Shown: positions 24,197 through 32,835 of the stretch, in pieces
Layout: every line of letters begins with the position of its first letter
How positions within the stretch are numbered: position 1 is the stretch's first letter
Assembly: GCA_947627215.1 (NCBI GenBank)
Contig: CANQVD010000001.1
Span: 62,001-126,000 of the forward strand
DNA length: 64,000 bases
Direction of reading: 5' to 3'
Source of the DNA: an uncultured Eisenbergiella sp.
GTDB taxonomy: Bacteria > Bacillota > Clostridia > Lachnospirales > Lachnospiraceae
Position numbers and translations under genes: made by a program
The notes under the pieces: model-generated
Database searches by the model: none
What the model was told of the DNA's origin: nothing
What the model saw: only the letters and a program-made list of their open reading frames with translations

Positions 24197-26848
24197 TCAC
24201 CCCTGCCAGCGGTTTTTCAGCCTGTTCTGCAGCCGGTACAGCGTGTTCAGCGCGTCCAGCGGCGTCATCGTGCTGATCTCCACATTTTTCAGCTCTTCCA
24301 GCACATCCTCGTCCTTCACGGTATCGAACAGCGACATCTGCTCCAGATCCACCTCGTCGTAGTGTTTCTGTTTTTTGGCCGCACCGTCCTGGCTCACGGC
24401 GATGCTCTGCACCTTTTCCGTGATGTCGTTGTCGGAAAGCTGTTCCACGATCTCCCTGGCCCGGTCGATGACCATATCCGGCACGCCGGCCAGCTTCGCC
24501 ACCTGGATGCCGTAGCTCTTATCCGCGCCGCCCCTGATGATTTTGCGCAGGAAAACAATATCGTCTCCCTTTTCTTTGACGGCGATACAGTAGTTGTGCA
24601 CGTTGCCGATTTTGCCCTCCAGCTCGGTCAGCTCATGATAATGGGTGGCGAACAGCGTTTTGGCGCCCAGGAGCTTCCGGTTGCTGATATGCTCGATCAC
24701 GGCCCAGGCGATGGAAAGCCCGTCGAAGGTGGAGGTTCCCCGCCCGATCTCGTCCAGCACCAGCAGGCTTTTGGAGGTCGCGTTTCGGAGAATGTTGGCC
24801 ACCTCATTCATCTCCACCATAAAGGTGGACTGCCCGCTGGCCAGATCGTCGGAAGCGCCCACCCGGGTGAAGATCCGGTCCACCACGCCGATATTCGCCC
24901 TGGAGGCCGGCACGAAGCTGCCGATCTGGGCCATCAGGACGATCAGCGCGGTCTGGCGCATGTAAGTGGATTTTCCGGCCATGTTGGGGCCTGTGATGAC
25001 GGCCACCGCATGCTTCTGGTTGTCCAGAAACGTATCGTTGGCGATGAACATATCGTGCTCGATCATCCGCTCCACCACCGGATGCCGGCCGTCCTTGATA
25101 TCGATGACGCCCTTCTCGTTCAGCGCGGGCCGCACGTAATGATAGCGCTCCGCCACCAGCGACAGGGAACAGAGCACATCCAGCCTGGCCACCGCCTTGG
25201 CCGTGCGCTGGATCCGTTCGGTCTGCGCCGCCACCGCATCCCGCACCTCGCAGAAGCGGTCATATTCCAGCGCCGTCAGCTTTTCCTCCGCGTTCAGGAT
25301 CATGTCCTCCAGCTCCTTCAGGCGCGGTGTGGAATAGCGCTCGGCGTTGGCCAGCGTCTGCTTCCTCACATAATCCTGAGGCACCAGATCCCGGTAGGAA
25401 TTGGTGACCTCCAGATAATAACCGAAAACCTTGTTATAACGGATGCGCAGGTTTTTGATCCCCGTGCGCTCCCGTTCCGCGCTTTCCAGCTCCGCCAGCC
25501 AGGTCTTGCCCTCCGTTTTGGCGTGACGGAGCTGATCGATGGTCTCGTCAAAGCCCTCCCGGATGATGCCTCCCTCCCGGACGGATACCGGCGGCTCGTC
25601 GCAGACGGCGCGGCCGATCAGGCCGCAGAGATCCTCCAGCCCGTCCAGTTCCTCGCCGATCTGCACGAGCTGTCCGGCCTGAAACTCCTTCAGCACGGTC
25701 TTGATGGGCGGCAGCATGGACATGGACGCGCCGAAGGCGAGCATATCCCTGGGGTTGGCCGTCTTATAGCTGACCTTGCCCAGAAGCCGTTCCATATCGT
25801 AGATCGGATTCAGATATTCCCGCAGCTCCTCCCGGGACATGGGCGCCTGACAGAGCGCGTCCACCGCGTCCAGCCGCGTTTCCATCTCCGCCACATCGAT
25901 GAGCGGCTGCTCGATCCAGCTTCGCAGCATCCGCGCGCCCATGGCCGTTTTCGTTTTGTCCAGCACCCAGAGCAGGGAACCCCGCTTCTGCTTTTCCCGC
26001 AGCGTCTCCGTCAGCTCCAGATTGCGTCTGGTAGAGGCGTCCAGCAGCATGAACCGGCTGGTCAGATAGGGATACAGATGGGTGAAATGGGACAGGTCGG
26101 TTTTCTGGGTGTCATACAGATATTGCAGGAGCGCTCCCGCCGCGGCCAGGCCGCTGGGGAATCCCTCCACGCCCAGCCCGGCCAGACCGTTTACGCGGAA
26201 ATGCTTCTGCAGGCATTTCCGGCAGAGATCTTCGTCAAAATAGTGAGCCTCCAGCGGCGAAATCTGGATGCCCAGCCGCTGGCGCAGATCCGCCGTATCC
26301 ACGCCGCTCACCAGAAACGCGTCGTTGCAGATGATCTCGGAGGGACTGTATTTGTTGATCTCGTCCAGAAGCCTGCGGACGTCCTCCACCTCCGTCATAT
26401 AGTAATCGCCGGTGGTCACATCCGCCACGGAGAGTCCGGTTTTCCCCGGAAGAAAGAAGACGCACATCAGGAAATTGTTTTTTCCCTCTTCCATGGCCGA
26501 AACGTTCAGATTCGTGCCGGCGGTGACGATCCGGGTCACCTCCCGCTTCACCAGCCCCTTGGCCAGCTTCGGATCCTCCACCTGCTCGCAGATCGCCACC
26601 TTATAGCCTTTTGCGATCAGCCTGGACAGATATACCTCCACCGCATGGTAAGGGACGCCGCACATGGGCGCCCGCTCCTCCAGGCCGCAGCTCTTCCCGG
26701 TCAGCGTCAGATCCAGCTCCTTCGTCACCGTGAGCGCATCATCAAAAAACATCTCATAAAAATCACCCAGCCTGTAAAACAGGATGCAGTCCGGATACTG
26801 TTTTTTTGTTTCCAGATACTGCTGCATCATGGGCGTTACTTCGGCCAT
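24197..26848 (-). CDS. mutS: DNA mismatch repair protein MutS
   Basis: An 883-residue MutS1 that detects mismatches. The N-terminal mismatch-binding domain begins with TPMMQQYLETKKQYPDCILF and GDFYEMF, containing the Phe-x-Glu-type wedge region. The ATPase has Walker A GPNMAGKSTYMRQTALI (about residue 620), Walker B SLLVLDEIGRGTSTFDG, and a helix-turn-helix end. Full length. It belongs to miaB-mutS-mutL-miaA. Confidence 0.97.
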   Translation of the reverse strand: MAEVTPMMQQYLETKKQYPDCILFYRLGDFYEMFFDDALTVTKELDLTLTGKSCGLEERAPMCGVPYHAVEVYLSRLIAKGYKVAICEQVEDPKLAKGLVKREVTRIVTAGTNLNVSAMEEGKNNFLMCVFFLPGKTGLSVADVTTGDYYMTEVEDVRRLLDEINKYSPSEIICNDAFLVSGVDTADLRQRLGIQISPLEAHYFDEDLCRKCLQKHFRVNGLAGLGVEGFPSGLAAAGALLQYLYDTQKTDLSHFTHLYPYLTSRFMLLDASTRRNLELTETLREKQKRGSLLWVLDKTKTAMGARMLRSWIEQPLIDVAEMETRLDAVDALCQAPMSREELREYLNPIYDMERLLGKVSYKTANPRDMLAFGASMSMLPPIKTVLKEFQAGQLVQIGEELDGLEDLCGLIGRAVCDEPPVSVREGGIIREGFDETIDQLRHAKTEGKTWLAELESAERERTGIKNLRIRYNKVFGYYLEVTNSYRDLVPQDYVRKQTLANAERYSTPRLKELEDMILNAEEKLTALEYDRFCEVRDAVAAQTERIQRTAKAVARLDVLCSLSLVAERYHYVRPALNEKGVIDIKDGRHPVVERMIEHDMFIANDTFLDNQKHAVAVITGPNMAGKSTYMRQTALIVLMAQIGSFVPASRANIGVVDRIFTRVGASDDLASGQSTFMVEMNEVANILRNATSKSLLVLDEIGRGTSTFDGLSIAWAVIEHISNRKLLGAKTLFATHYHELTELEGKIGNVHNYCIAVKEKGDDIVFLRKIIRGGADKSYGIQVAKLAGVPDMVIDRAREIVEQLSDNDITEKVQSIAVSQDGAAKKQKHYDEVDLEQMSLFDTVKDEDVLEELKNVEISTMTPLDALNTLYRLQNRLKNRWQG

Positions 26849-26916
26849 TCTTCCTTCCTCTCATTCGCAGATTCAGGCGGCATTTCTTCCGCCTGTCAGA
26901 ACTACGGCCGCCGCGG

Positions 26917-28407
26917 TCAGGGCGTCATGCGGCCGATAAAATAAAAACCGTGATTTTCCAGAAGCTCCACCGGCACGATCCGGCCGATCAAAGAGGCCGC
27001 TCCCGGAAAATGGACGATGATGTTGTTGGAAAGCCGCCCGGTGAGAAGCGACGGATCGTGCGGGTTCACCTCCTCCACCAGCGCGGCCCGCGTCTGCCCG
27101 GACAGCCTGGCCACCTGTTCTCTGGCCGTTTCCTGCACGCAGGCGAGCAGACGGTCAAAGCCCGCCTGGGCCGCTTCCCTGGGCACCTGGTTTTCCATGG
27201 CCGCCGCGGGCGTTCCGGTCCGGCGGCTGTATAAAAAGGTAAAGGCGTTGTCGAATTTCACTCTTCTGACCACATCGATGGTCTCCTCCACATCCGCCAT
27301 GGTCTCGCCGGGAAAGCCGACGATAATGTCCGTGGTCAGGGAAATGTCCGGGATCCGGCTCCGGATCTTCTCCGCCAGCGCCAGATACTGCTCCTTCGTG
27401 TAGCGCCGGTTCATGGCCTGCAGGATCCGGGTGGAGCCGGACTGCAGCGGCAGATGCAGGTGGCGGCATATCTTATCGGAGCTGCCCATCACCTCGATGA
27501 GCTCGTCCGACAGGTCCTTGGGATGGGATGTCATGAAACGGATCCGTTCAATGCCGTCGATCTGCTCCGCCTCCCGCAAAAGCTGCGCAAAGGAGATGGG
27601 ATGCTCCAGATTTTTGCCGTAGGAGTTCACGTTCTGGCCCAGCAGCATGACCTCCACCACGCCCTGTGCCGCCAGCGCGCGGATCTCCCCGAGGATGTCC
27701 CCGGGACGGCGGCTCCGCTCCCGCCCCCGCACATAGGGCACGATGCAGTAGCTGCAGAAATTGTCGCAGCCGAACATGATGTTGATTCCTGATTTGAAGG
27801 GATATTTGCGGGTCACGGGCAGCTCCTCCACGATCCGGTCCGCATCCCTCCAGATATCGATGACCATACGGTCACTCTCGTACATGGTGCAGAGCAGCTC
27901 CGCGAATTTGAAAAGATTGTGGGTCCCGAAGATCAGATCCACAAAGCGGTAGCTGGTCCTGATCCTCTCGATGACGGAGGGCTCCTGCATCATACAGCCG
28001 CAGAGGGCGACACGCTTATGCGGGTTCTTCTTTTTCATGCTGTTCACGAACCCCAGGCGGCCGTAAACGCGCTGATTGGCGTTATCGCGCACCGTACAGG
28101 TATTGTAAATGACGAAATCCGCTTCCTCGCTGTCCGTCAGCACATAGCCCGCCCGCTCCAGGATGCCGGAAAGCTTCTCCGAATCGCGGGCGTTCATCTG
28201 GCAGCCAAAGGTAATGACCGCAGCGGTCAACGGATGACCCAGCCGACGGCCCTCCTCCGAAACATGCTGTCTGCATTTTTCTATGAAATAGTACTGGCGC
28301 GCCGGTTCCTCCTGCGGCGGCTCCCTGTCCGGATTCAGCGCTCCGGCCGCGGCTTCCGCTCCGTCAAATTCCATCGGAAGGCCGTCCCTTCTTTTGAAGT
28401 TATCCAT
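26917..28407 (-). CDS. miaB: tRNA-2-methylthio-N6-dimethylallyladenosine synthase
   Basis: A 496-residue radical-SAM methylthiotransferase acting on i6A37 made by MiaA. The UPF0004 domain starts at ITFGCQMNARDSEKLSGIL, with further Cys in YNTCTVRDNANQ and VALCGCM. The radical-SAM cluster motif is CDNFCSYC (in FGCDNFCSYCIVPYVRGRER), and a TRAM domain closes the protein. The ATG at 28407 is chosen because GGAGGAG lies about 11 bases before it; it overlaps the stop of the sialidase-like gene by eight bases, so the two are coupled. An N-terminal extension of about 55 residues precedes the core domain. Confidence 0.96.
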   Translation of the reverse strand: MDNFKRRDGLPMEFDGAEAAAGALNPDREPPQEEPARQYYFIEKCRQHVSEEGRRLGHPLTAAVITFGCQMNARDSEKLSGILERAGYVLTDSEEADFVIYNTCTVRDNANQRVYGRLGFVNSMKKKNPHKRVALCGCMMQEPSVIERIRTSYRFVDLIFGTHNLFKFAELLCTMYESDRMVIDIWRDADRIVEELPVTRKYPFKSGINIMFGCDNFCSYCIVPYVRGRERSRRPGDILGEIRALAAQGVVEVMLLGQNVNSYGKNLEHPISFAQLLREAEQIDGIERIRFMTSHPKDLSDELIEVMGSSDKICRHLHLPLQSGSTRILQAMNRRYTKEQYLALAEKIRSRIPDISLTTDIIVGFPGETMADVEETIDVVRRVKFDNAFTFLYSRRTGTPAAAMENQVPREAAQAGFDRLLACVQETAREQVARLSGQTRAALVEEVNPHDPSLLTGRLSNNIIVHFPGAASLIGRIVPVELLENHGFYFIGRMTP

Positions 28408-29509
28408 TCGCCGCGATCTCCTCCAGTTCATGCCGTTCCACACGCCGGATGCGTGTCCGGACAAGACAGCTTCCGTCCGCCTCGCTCCCCGCGCAATACC
28501 CCAGCAGCAGCGCATCCTTTGTGAAGCAGACCGCACAGTAACAATACCCGCTGGTCTCGTCGGCTTCAAAGGCCATCGGCACGGAAAAGGTCTTCCCGTT
28601 ATCCGCGCTGGAAGCGATGACCATCGGCGTACGGCCGCCGGTAAAGGCGCTCGTCCGCTTCCGCCCGTTGTACTCCGGAATCGGATTCCAGACCACATAG
28701 AGCCTTCCGCCGATGTCCCGCTTCATGCTCAAAGAGCTGCACGGAGAGGTGAACCGAGAAGGCTGACAGGCCGTCCAGGTTTCCCCGTTGTCCACGGAGA
28801 ACATCTCGTACTGCATGCAGAGATCCGTCCGGGCCCAGGCCCAGAGCACGCCGGGGGCCAGCTCCACCAGTCCGGGCTCCTGCAGACCCGATCCGCTGCC
28901 CGGCCAGGGAAGCGAACATCTGGAACGCGAACAGCTCCAGGTGCGTCCGTCGTCATCCGAATAGAAAAACATCGTTCTCGCGTTGCCGTCCATGCGGCCG
29001 TCTCCGCCCCAGGAACGGTGGCTCGCCACAGGCACCATGATCCGGCCGTCCGAAAGCCGCACGATCCGGTCGTTGTTGATCACGAAAAAATCCTCCTGGT
29101 CCGTACACACGACCCGCTCGCCCCAGGTGCGTCCGCCGTCTCCGGAACGGCGCAGAAAGATCTTTGTCCTGGCGTAGGTGAGCCGCACCAGATAAAACAG
29201 GCCCGCCTCACCGTTCTCCATCCGAAGGAGCCCCGGAGACATCATATTCACGCCGCCTTCTCCCTCACAGGTCAGGATCACACCCTCATCCGTCCAGGTG
29301 CGCCCGCCGTCTCCGGAGCGCAGCAGCGCCAGATCCGCAAACGCGTGATCGTCGGGCGAAGCCCCCTTGAACCGGCTGTATACGAAGATCAGCTCCCCGT
29401 CCGAAAGCTCCAGGAAGCTCCCCTCGCTGTTGCGCGGATTGCCCGGCTTCGGCACAAGCTCCGCGGTCACAGCGCCCAGGTTCCGATACCGCATTCCGTT
29501 TTTCATCAT
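28400..29509 (-). CDS. Sialidase-family (BNR/Asp-box) protein, cytoplasmic
   Basis: A 369-residue beta-propeller protein with five Asp boxes: SGDGGRTWTDEG, SGDGGRTWGERV, SDDDGRTWSCS, SVDNGETWTAC and SADNGKTFSVP. The segment LQEPGLVELAPGVLWAWART is typical of the BNR_2 glycoside hydrolase/sialidase group. There is no signal peptide or membrane segment, so it is probably cytoplasmic and would act on imported sugars or glycosides. The full catalytic set of true sialidases (Arg triad, FRIP motif) cannot be confirmed, so substrate is open. It lies between proA and miaB, unrelated genes, with AAGGTG before its ATG. Confidence 0.82.
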   Translation of the reverse strand: MMKNGMRYRNLGAVTAELVPKPGNPRNSEGSFLELSDGELIFVYSRFKGASPDDHAFADLALLRSGDGGRTWTDEGVILTCEGEGGVNMMSPGLLRMENGEAGLFYLVRLTYARTKIFLRRSGDGGRTWGERVVCTDQEDFFVINNDRIVRLSDGRIMVPVASHRSWGGDGRMDGNARTMFFYSDDDGRTWSCSRSRCSLPWPGSGSGLQEPGLVELAPGVLWAWARTDLCMQYEMFSVDNGETWTACQPSRFTSPCSSLSMKRDIGGRLYVVWNPIPEYNGRKRTSAFTGGRTPMVIASSADNGKTFSVPMAFEADETSGYCYCAVCFTKDALLLGYCAGSEADGSCLVRTRIRRVERHELEEIAANG

Positions 29510-29518
29510 ATTTTCACC

Positions 29519-31495
29519 TTATCCGCGCACCTGGCCGTTTCCGCGGATCGCATATTTGTAAGTGGTCAGCTCCTTCAGCCCCATGGGCCCTCTGGCGTGC
29601 AGTTTCTGGGTGCTGATGCCGATTTCCGCGCCAAATCCGAACTCAAACCCGTCCGTGAAGCGGGTGGAGGCGTTGACATAGACGCATGCCGCATCCACGC
29701 CGGCCAGAAATTTCTCCGCGTTCTCCGGATTCTGCGTCAGGATCGCATCGGAATGCTTCGTGTTGTACCGGTTGATGTGGGCGATGGCTTCCTCCACGCT
29801 GTCCACGGTCTTCATGGAAATGATGTAATCCAGATATTCCATGCCGTAATCCTCCTCCGTGACGGGCACACAGCCGTCAATCACCTCTCTCACCCGCTCG
29901 TCGGCCCGGATCTCCACATGCTTTTCCCGCAGGGCAGCCGCCAGAGCCGGAAGCAGACGCTGCCGGATTTTCTCATGGACCACCAGGGATTCGCAGGCGT
30001 TGCAGACGCCGATCCGCTGGGTCTTTGCGTTCAGGATGATCTTCACGGCCATATCGATGTCGGCGCTCTCATCCACGAAGATATGGCAGTTGCCCGTACC
30101 GGTCTCGATGACCGGGACCGTGGCGTTCTCCACCACGGCGCGGATCAGCCCCGCACCGCCCCGGGGAATGAGCACGTCCACATATGTCTTCATGCGCATG
30201 AACTGCTCCGTCACCGCCCGATCCGTATCCCGGATCAACTGGATCGCGTCAGGCGTGATCCCCTCGGCCTCCAGCGCATCCCGCAGGACCGCTTCGATGG
30301 CCGCGTTGGAACGGATGGCATCGCTGCCGCCCTTCAGGATAACCGCGTTCCCCGTTTTAAAGCACAGGCCGAAGGCGTCCGCCGTCACATTGGGGCGGGA
30401 CTCATAGATGATGCCGATGACGCCCAGCGGAACGCGCCGCTTTTCGATTTCAAGCCCATTGGGCCGGGTGAAGGTTTCCAGCACCTCTCCCACCGGATCG
30501 GGCAGCGCCGCGATCTGGCGAAGCCCTTCGGCCATGGCCCCGATCCGCTCCTTTGTCAGCGCCAGCCTGTCCAGCATCCCGGGCCGCATCCCGGCCGCCT
30601 TCCCCGCTTCCAGATCCAGCGCGTTGGCCGAAAGCAGTTCTTCTCCGCGGTCGATGAGCGCCCCGGCTGCCGCTAGCAGCGCCCTGTCCTTGCGCGCGGG
30701 AGACAGGGCTGCCAGCGCATATTTGGCCGCGACGGCCCGTTCCCCCATTTCCGTCAGCCTGTTCACACGGTCTTTCGTATGTACCGGCGCGTTCATGCAG
30801 TCCTCTTCCATCTGTATCGATTCGCTCATATGATTCTTCTCCTGTTCTTCCGTGAGCACCAGATCCATCACGATATCATGGGGTCGGAACGGAATATCCT
30901 CCTCCATCTGGCAGGCATAACACAGTCCGATCAGATACGGGCGCTGACCGCCCTGCAGGCCCGCCTGTTTCATGCCAAAATACCGGTCATAGTAGCCGCC
31001 GCCGTATCCGATCCGGTGACCGGAGCGGTCAAAAGCGGTCCCGGGCACCAGGGCCAGCGCGTTTTGCAGGCTGTCCGTTTTGAGGCGCTCCGCACACGCC
31101 GGAGGCTCCAAAATACCCCGAAACCCGGGCGCCAGCTCCTCCGGCGCCCCGATCCGGTAAAAATCCATATCTCTGCCGCACACCCGCGGACAGAAAACGG
31201 CTTTTCCGTCCGCCAGCGCCCGGCGGATGACGGCGCGGGTATCGGCCTCCGGACCGTAGGAGACGTAGCTCAGCAGAACGCCGCACTGTCTGTAGGCGGG
31301 CAGCCGGAAAAGCTTTTCGGCGATAACGCGCCCGGCCTCTCTGCGCTGCGCATCGGAGAGCAGACCGCGCCTGCGAATGCCTTCCCTTCGCAGAAGCCGG
31401 ATCGTCCCGTCCGGCCCGGCTGCGGCATGCGCCGCGTCCGCCGTTCCGTCCCCCGCAGTCGGAACTGCCTCAGTGGGTATACCGTTTTTTGCCAT
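29519..31495 (-). CDS. Fusion: 5-formyl-THF cyclo-ligase + glutamate-5-semialdehyde dehydrogenase
   Basis: One open frame of 658 residues joins two enzymes. Residues about 31-221 are 5-formyltetrahydrofolate cyclo-ligase, which makes methenyl-THF ([14 protein letters not shown] and [14 protein letters not shown]). From about residue 223 it is ProA, which reduces gamma-glutamyl phosphate in proline synthesis ([20 protein letters not shown]; catalytic Cys in [15 protein letters not shown]). No stop separates them. An internal site, AGGAG at 30839-30843, lies nine bases before an in-frame ATG at 30829, so ProA alone (436 residues) could also be made. The start ATG overlaps the ynzC gene by 26 bases; proB is upstream in the same direction. 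A sequencing error removing the stop is the main alternative. Confidence 0.85.
   Translation of the reverse strand: MAKNGIPTEAVPTAGDGTADAAHAAAGPDGTIRLLRREGIRRRGLLSDAQRREAGRVIAEKLFRLPAYRQCGVLLSYVSYGPEADTRAVIRRALADGKAVFCPRVCGRDMDFYRIGAPEELAPGFRGILEPPACAERLKTDSLQNALALVPGTAFDRSGHRIGYGGGYYDRYFGMKQAGLQGGQRPYLIGLCYACQMEEDIPFRPHDIVMDLVLTEEQEKNHMSESIQMEEDCMNAPVHTKDRVNRLTEMGERAVAAKYALAALSPARKDRALLAAAGALIDRGEELLSANALDLEAGKAAGMRPGMLDRLALTKERIGAMAEGLRQIAALPDPVGEVLETFTRPNGLEIEKRRVPLGVIGIIYESRPNVTADAFGLCFKTGNAVILKGGSDAIRSNAAIEAVLRDALEAEGITPDAIQLIRDTDRAVTEQFMRMKTYVDVLIPRGGAGLIRAVVENATVPVIETGTGNCHIFVDESADIDMAVKIILNAKTQRIGVCNACESLVVHEKIRQRLLPALAAALREKHVEIRADERVREVIDGCVPVTEEDYGMEYLDYIISMKTVDSVEEAIAHINRYNTKHSDAILTQNPENAEKFLAGVDAACVYVNASTRFTDGFEFGFGAEIGISTQKLHARGPMGLKELTTYKYAIRGNGQVRG
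30827..30843 (-). promoter_or_regulatory. Internal ribosome binding site for ProA
   Basis: Within the fused gene, AGGAG (minus strand, 30839-30843) precedes ATG (30827-30829) by nine bases, at the junction of the two domains. It could start ProA separately. A second ATG at 30796 has GAGGA only four bases upstream. Confidence 0.5.
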
Positions 31496-31703
31496 ATTTT
31501 TCTCCCAGGTTCTCCAGCGTGCCGTCCTCATTCTCGATGGTGATCTGATCGAGCTGGCTTCTGACGTTGGCCCGCACATTGGCGATGAATTCCTTCCGGA
31601 GCGACTGCTGCTCCGCCTTTTCCGCCGGTGTCAGGCCCTCCGGCGTCTTCGATTTGTGGTACAGCTCGTTGATCCGTTTCAGTTTTTCGTCCGTCGCCGC
31701 CAT
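31470..31703 (-). CDS. DUF896/YnzC family protein
   Basis: A 77-residue soluble helical protein of the DUF896/YnzC family. The helical hairpin is visible in [20 protein letters not shown], then [20 protein letters not shown]. The family's function is unknown; in Bacillus ynzC is near SOS genes. GAAGGAG lies 8 bases before the ATG. It is the first gene after a good promoter, and its 3' end overlaps the start of the cyclo-ligase/ProA fusion by 26 bases. Confidence 0.92.
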   Translation of the reverse strand: MAATDEKLKRINELYHKSKTPEGLTPAEKAEQQSLRKEFIANVRANVRSQLDQITIENEDGTLENLGEKYGKKRYTH

Positions 31704-31755
31704 GCGCTCTCTCCTTCTGCCGCGAACCGTTTCACGGGCGTTTTCGGTTTTTCTA

Positions 31756-31761
31756 ATTATA
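31756..31761 (-). promoter_or_regulatory. Extended -10 promoter of ynzC and the fusion gene
   Basis: Minus strand TATAAT at 31756-31761 preceded by TGG (extended -10). No good -35 is found at 17 bases (TAGATT). It would let ynzC and the proA fusion be transcribed apart from proB. Confidence 0.6.
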
Positions 31762-31847
31762 CCATGCGTCCGAAAAGAAATCTACTTCCGGATTGAAAAC
31801 AGGATCTGCCCCCGTTCAGCCGTTCCCCGGGGAGAATCCCTGCCCGG

Positions 31848-32732
31848 TCACATGCCGCCGTTTTCATGCCTGTCATGAACCATGGCCAGAAACGCCGGCA
31901 GATCGAATCCTTCCTCCCGATTGGCCGCGAACAGCGTTCCGTAGTTCCGCCCGTCCATGATGCGGTGAATGATCCGGATATCGCTGCTGTTGGCGATGAT
32001 CATATCCGCGCCGCTTTTTGTGGCGATCCGGGCCGCGATCAGTTTGGTGGACATGCCTCCCGTTCCCACGCCGCTTCCGGTGGAGGACTTTCCCATTTCC
32101 AGCAGCTTCTCATCCAGCTCTTCCACCAGCTCCACGAACCGGGCGTCCGGATTGCGGCGGGGATCGTCCGTATAAAGCCCGTCGATATCGGACAGCAGGA
32201 TCAGGAGATCCGCGCCGATCATGGAGGCCACCACGGCGGACAGCGTATCGTTGTCGCCGATCTCAATTTCGTGGGTGGCGACCGTATCGTTCTCGTTCAC
32301 GATGGGAATGACGCCCATGGCGAACAGCGCTTCAAAGGTATTCTGCGCATTGGTGCGGTTCATCTCGTTGTCCACCGTCTGACGGGTCATCAGGATCTGC
32401 GCCGCCACCTGATTGTATTCCGCAAAGATCTTCTGATAGGTCATCATCAGGCGGGCCTGTCCGATGGCCGCGCAGGCCTGTTTGACGGCGATGGGATTGT
32501 CCTGCGGCGCGGCCCCGGAGAGGTTCACCGCCTTTCGCCCCTGGGCGATGGCGCCGGAGGTCACCAGCGTCACGTCTTTTCCCTGATTTTTCAGATTGCA
32601 CAGCTCCCGCACCAGCACTTCCAGCCGGATATAGTCCAGATCTCCCGTCTGTTGATGCTGCAGCGAGGAGGATCCGATCTTCACCACGATGCGTTTCTTA
32701 TCCCGCAGTCTTTCCCTGATATGCTGCTCCAT
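31848..32732 (-). CDS. proB: Glutamate 5-kinase (no PUA domain)
   Basis: A 294-residue amino-acid kinase making gamma-glutamyl phosphate, the first step to proline. Visible motifs are VVKIGSSSLQ, VTSGAIAQGRKAV, IPIVNENDTVA, GDNDTLSAVVASMIGADLLI and SGVGTGGMSTKL. Many bacterial ProB proteins are about 370 residues with a C-terminal PUA domain; this one ends soon after the kinase. Its product is passed to ProA, encoded about 350 bases downstream as part of a fusion. AGGAG precedes the ATG. Confidence 0.95.
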   Translation of the reverse strand: MEQHIRERLRDKKRIVVKIGSSSLQHQQTGDLDYIRLEVLVRELCNLKNQGKDVTLVTSGAIAQGRKAVNLSGAAPQDNPIAVKQACAAIGQARLMMTYQKIFAEYNQVAAQILMTRQTVDNEMNRTNAQNTFEALFAMGVIPIVNENDTVATHEIEIGDNDTLSAVVASMIGADLLILLSDIDGLYTDDPRRNPDARFVELVEELDEKLLEMGKSSTGSGVGTGGMSTKLIAARIATKSGADMIIANSSDIRIIHRIMDGRNYGTLFAANREEGFDLPAFLAMVHDRHENGGM

Positions 32733-32763
32733 TTGTATTCTCCTGTGTAAATTTTGCCCCGTC

Positions 32764-32835
32764 CCGCCGGCCGGCTATCGCCGGCGGCCTCCTGCGGCGG
32801 TCTGCCTCCCGACGGCCGCCTGCTACGCCGCCGTC
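32764..32835 (-). other. Two GC-rich hairpins upstream of proB
   Basis: Two hairpins lie between the flavoprotein stop and proB: CCGCCGG/CCGGCGG (32764-32787) and GACGGC/GCCGTC (32811-32835), the second touching the flavoprotein stop codon. No T run follows, so a simple terminator is doubtful; they may be an attenuator, an mRNA-stability element or chance in GC-rich DNA. Confidence 0.4.

Noticed and set aside
21341-26944. A very long plus-strand frame of 1867 codons
   Set aside because: It lies antisense to miaA, mutL and mutS, which have clear motifs. Long antisense frames are common in GC-rich coding DNA with few TA-rich stops.
28394-30676. A 760-codon plus-strand frame
   Set aside because: Antisense to the sialidase-like gene and the ProA part of the fusion. 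Composition is typical of reverse-complement coding sequence, with no recognised domain.
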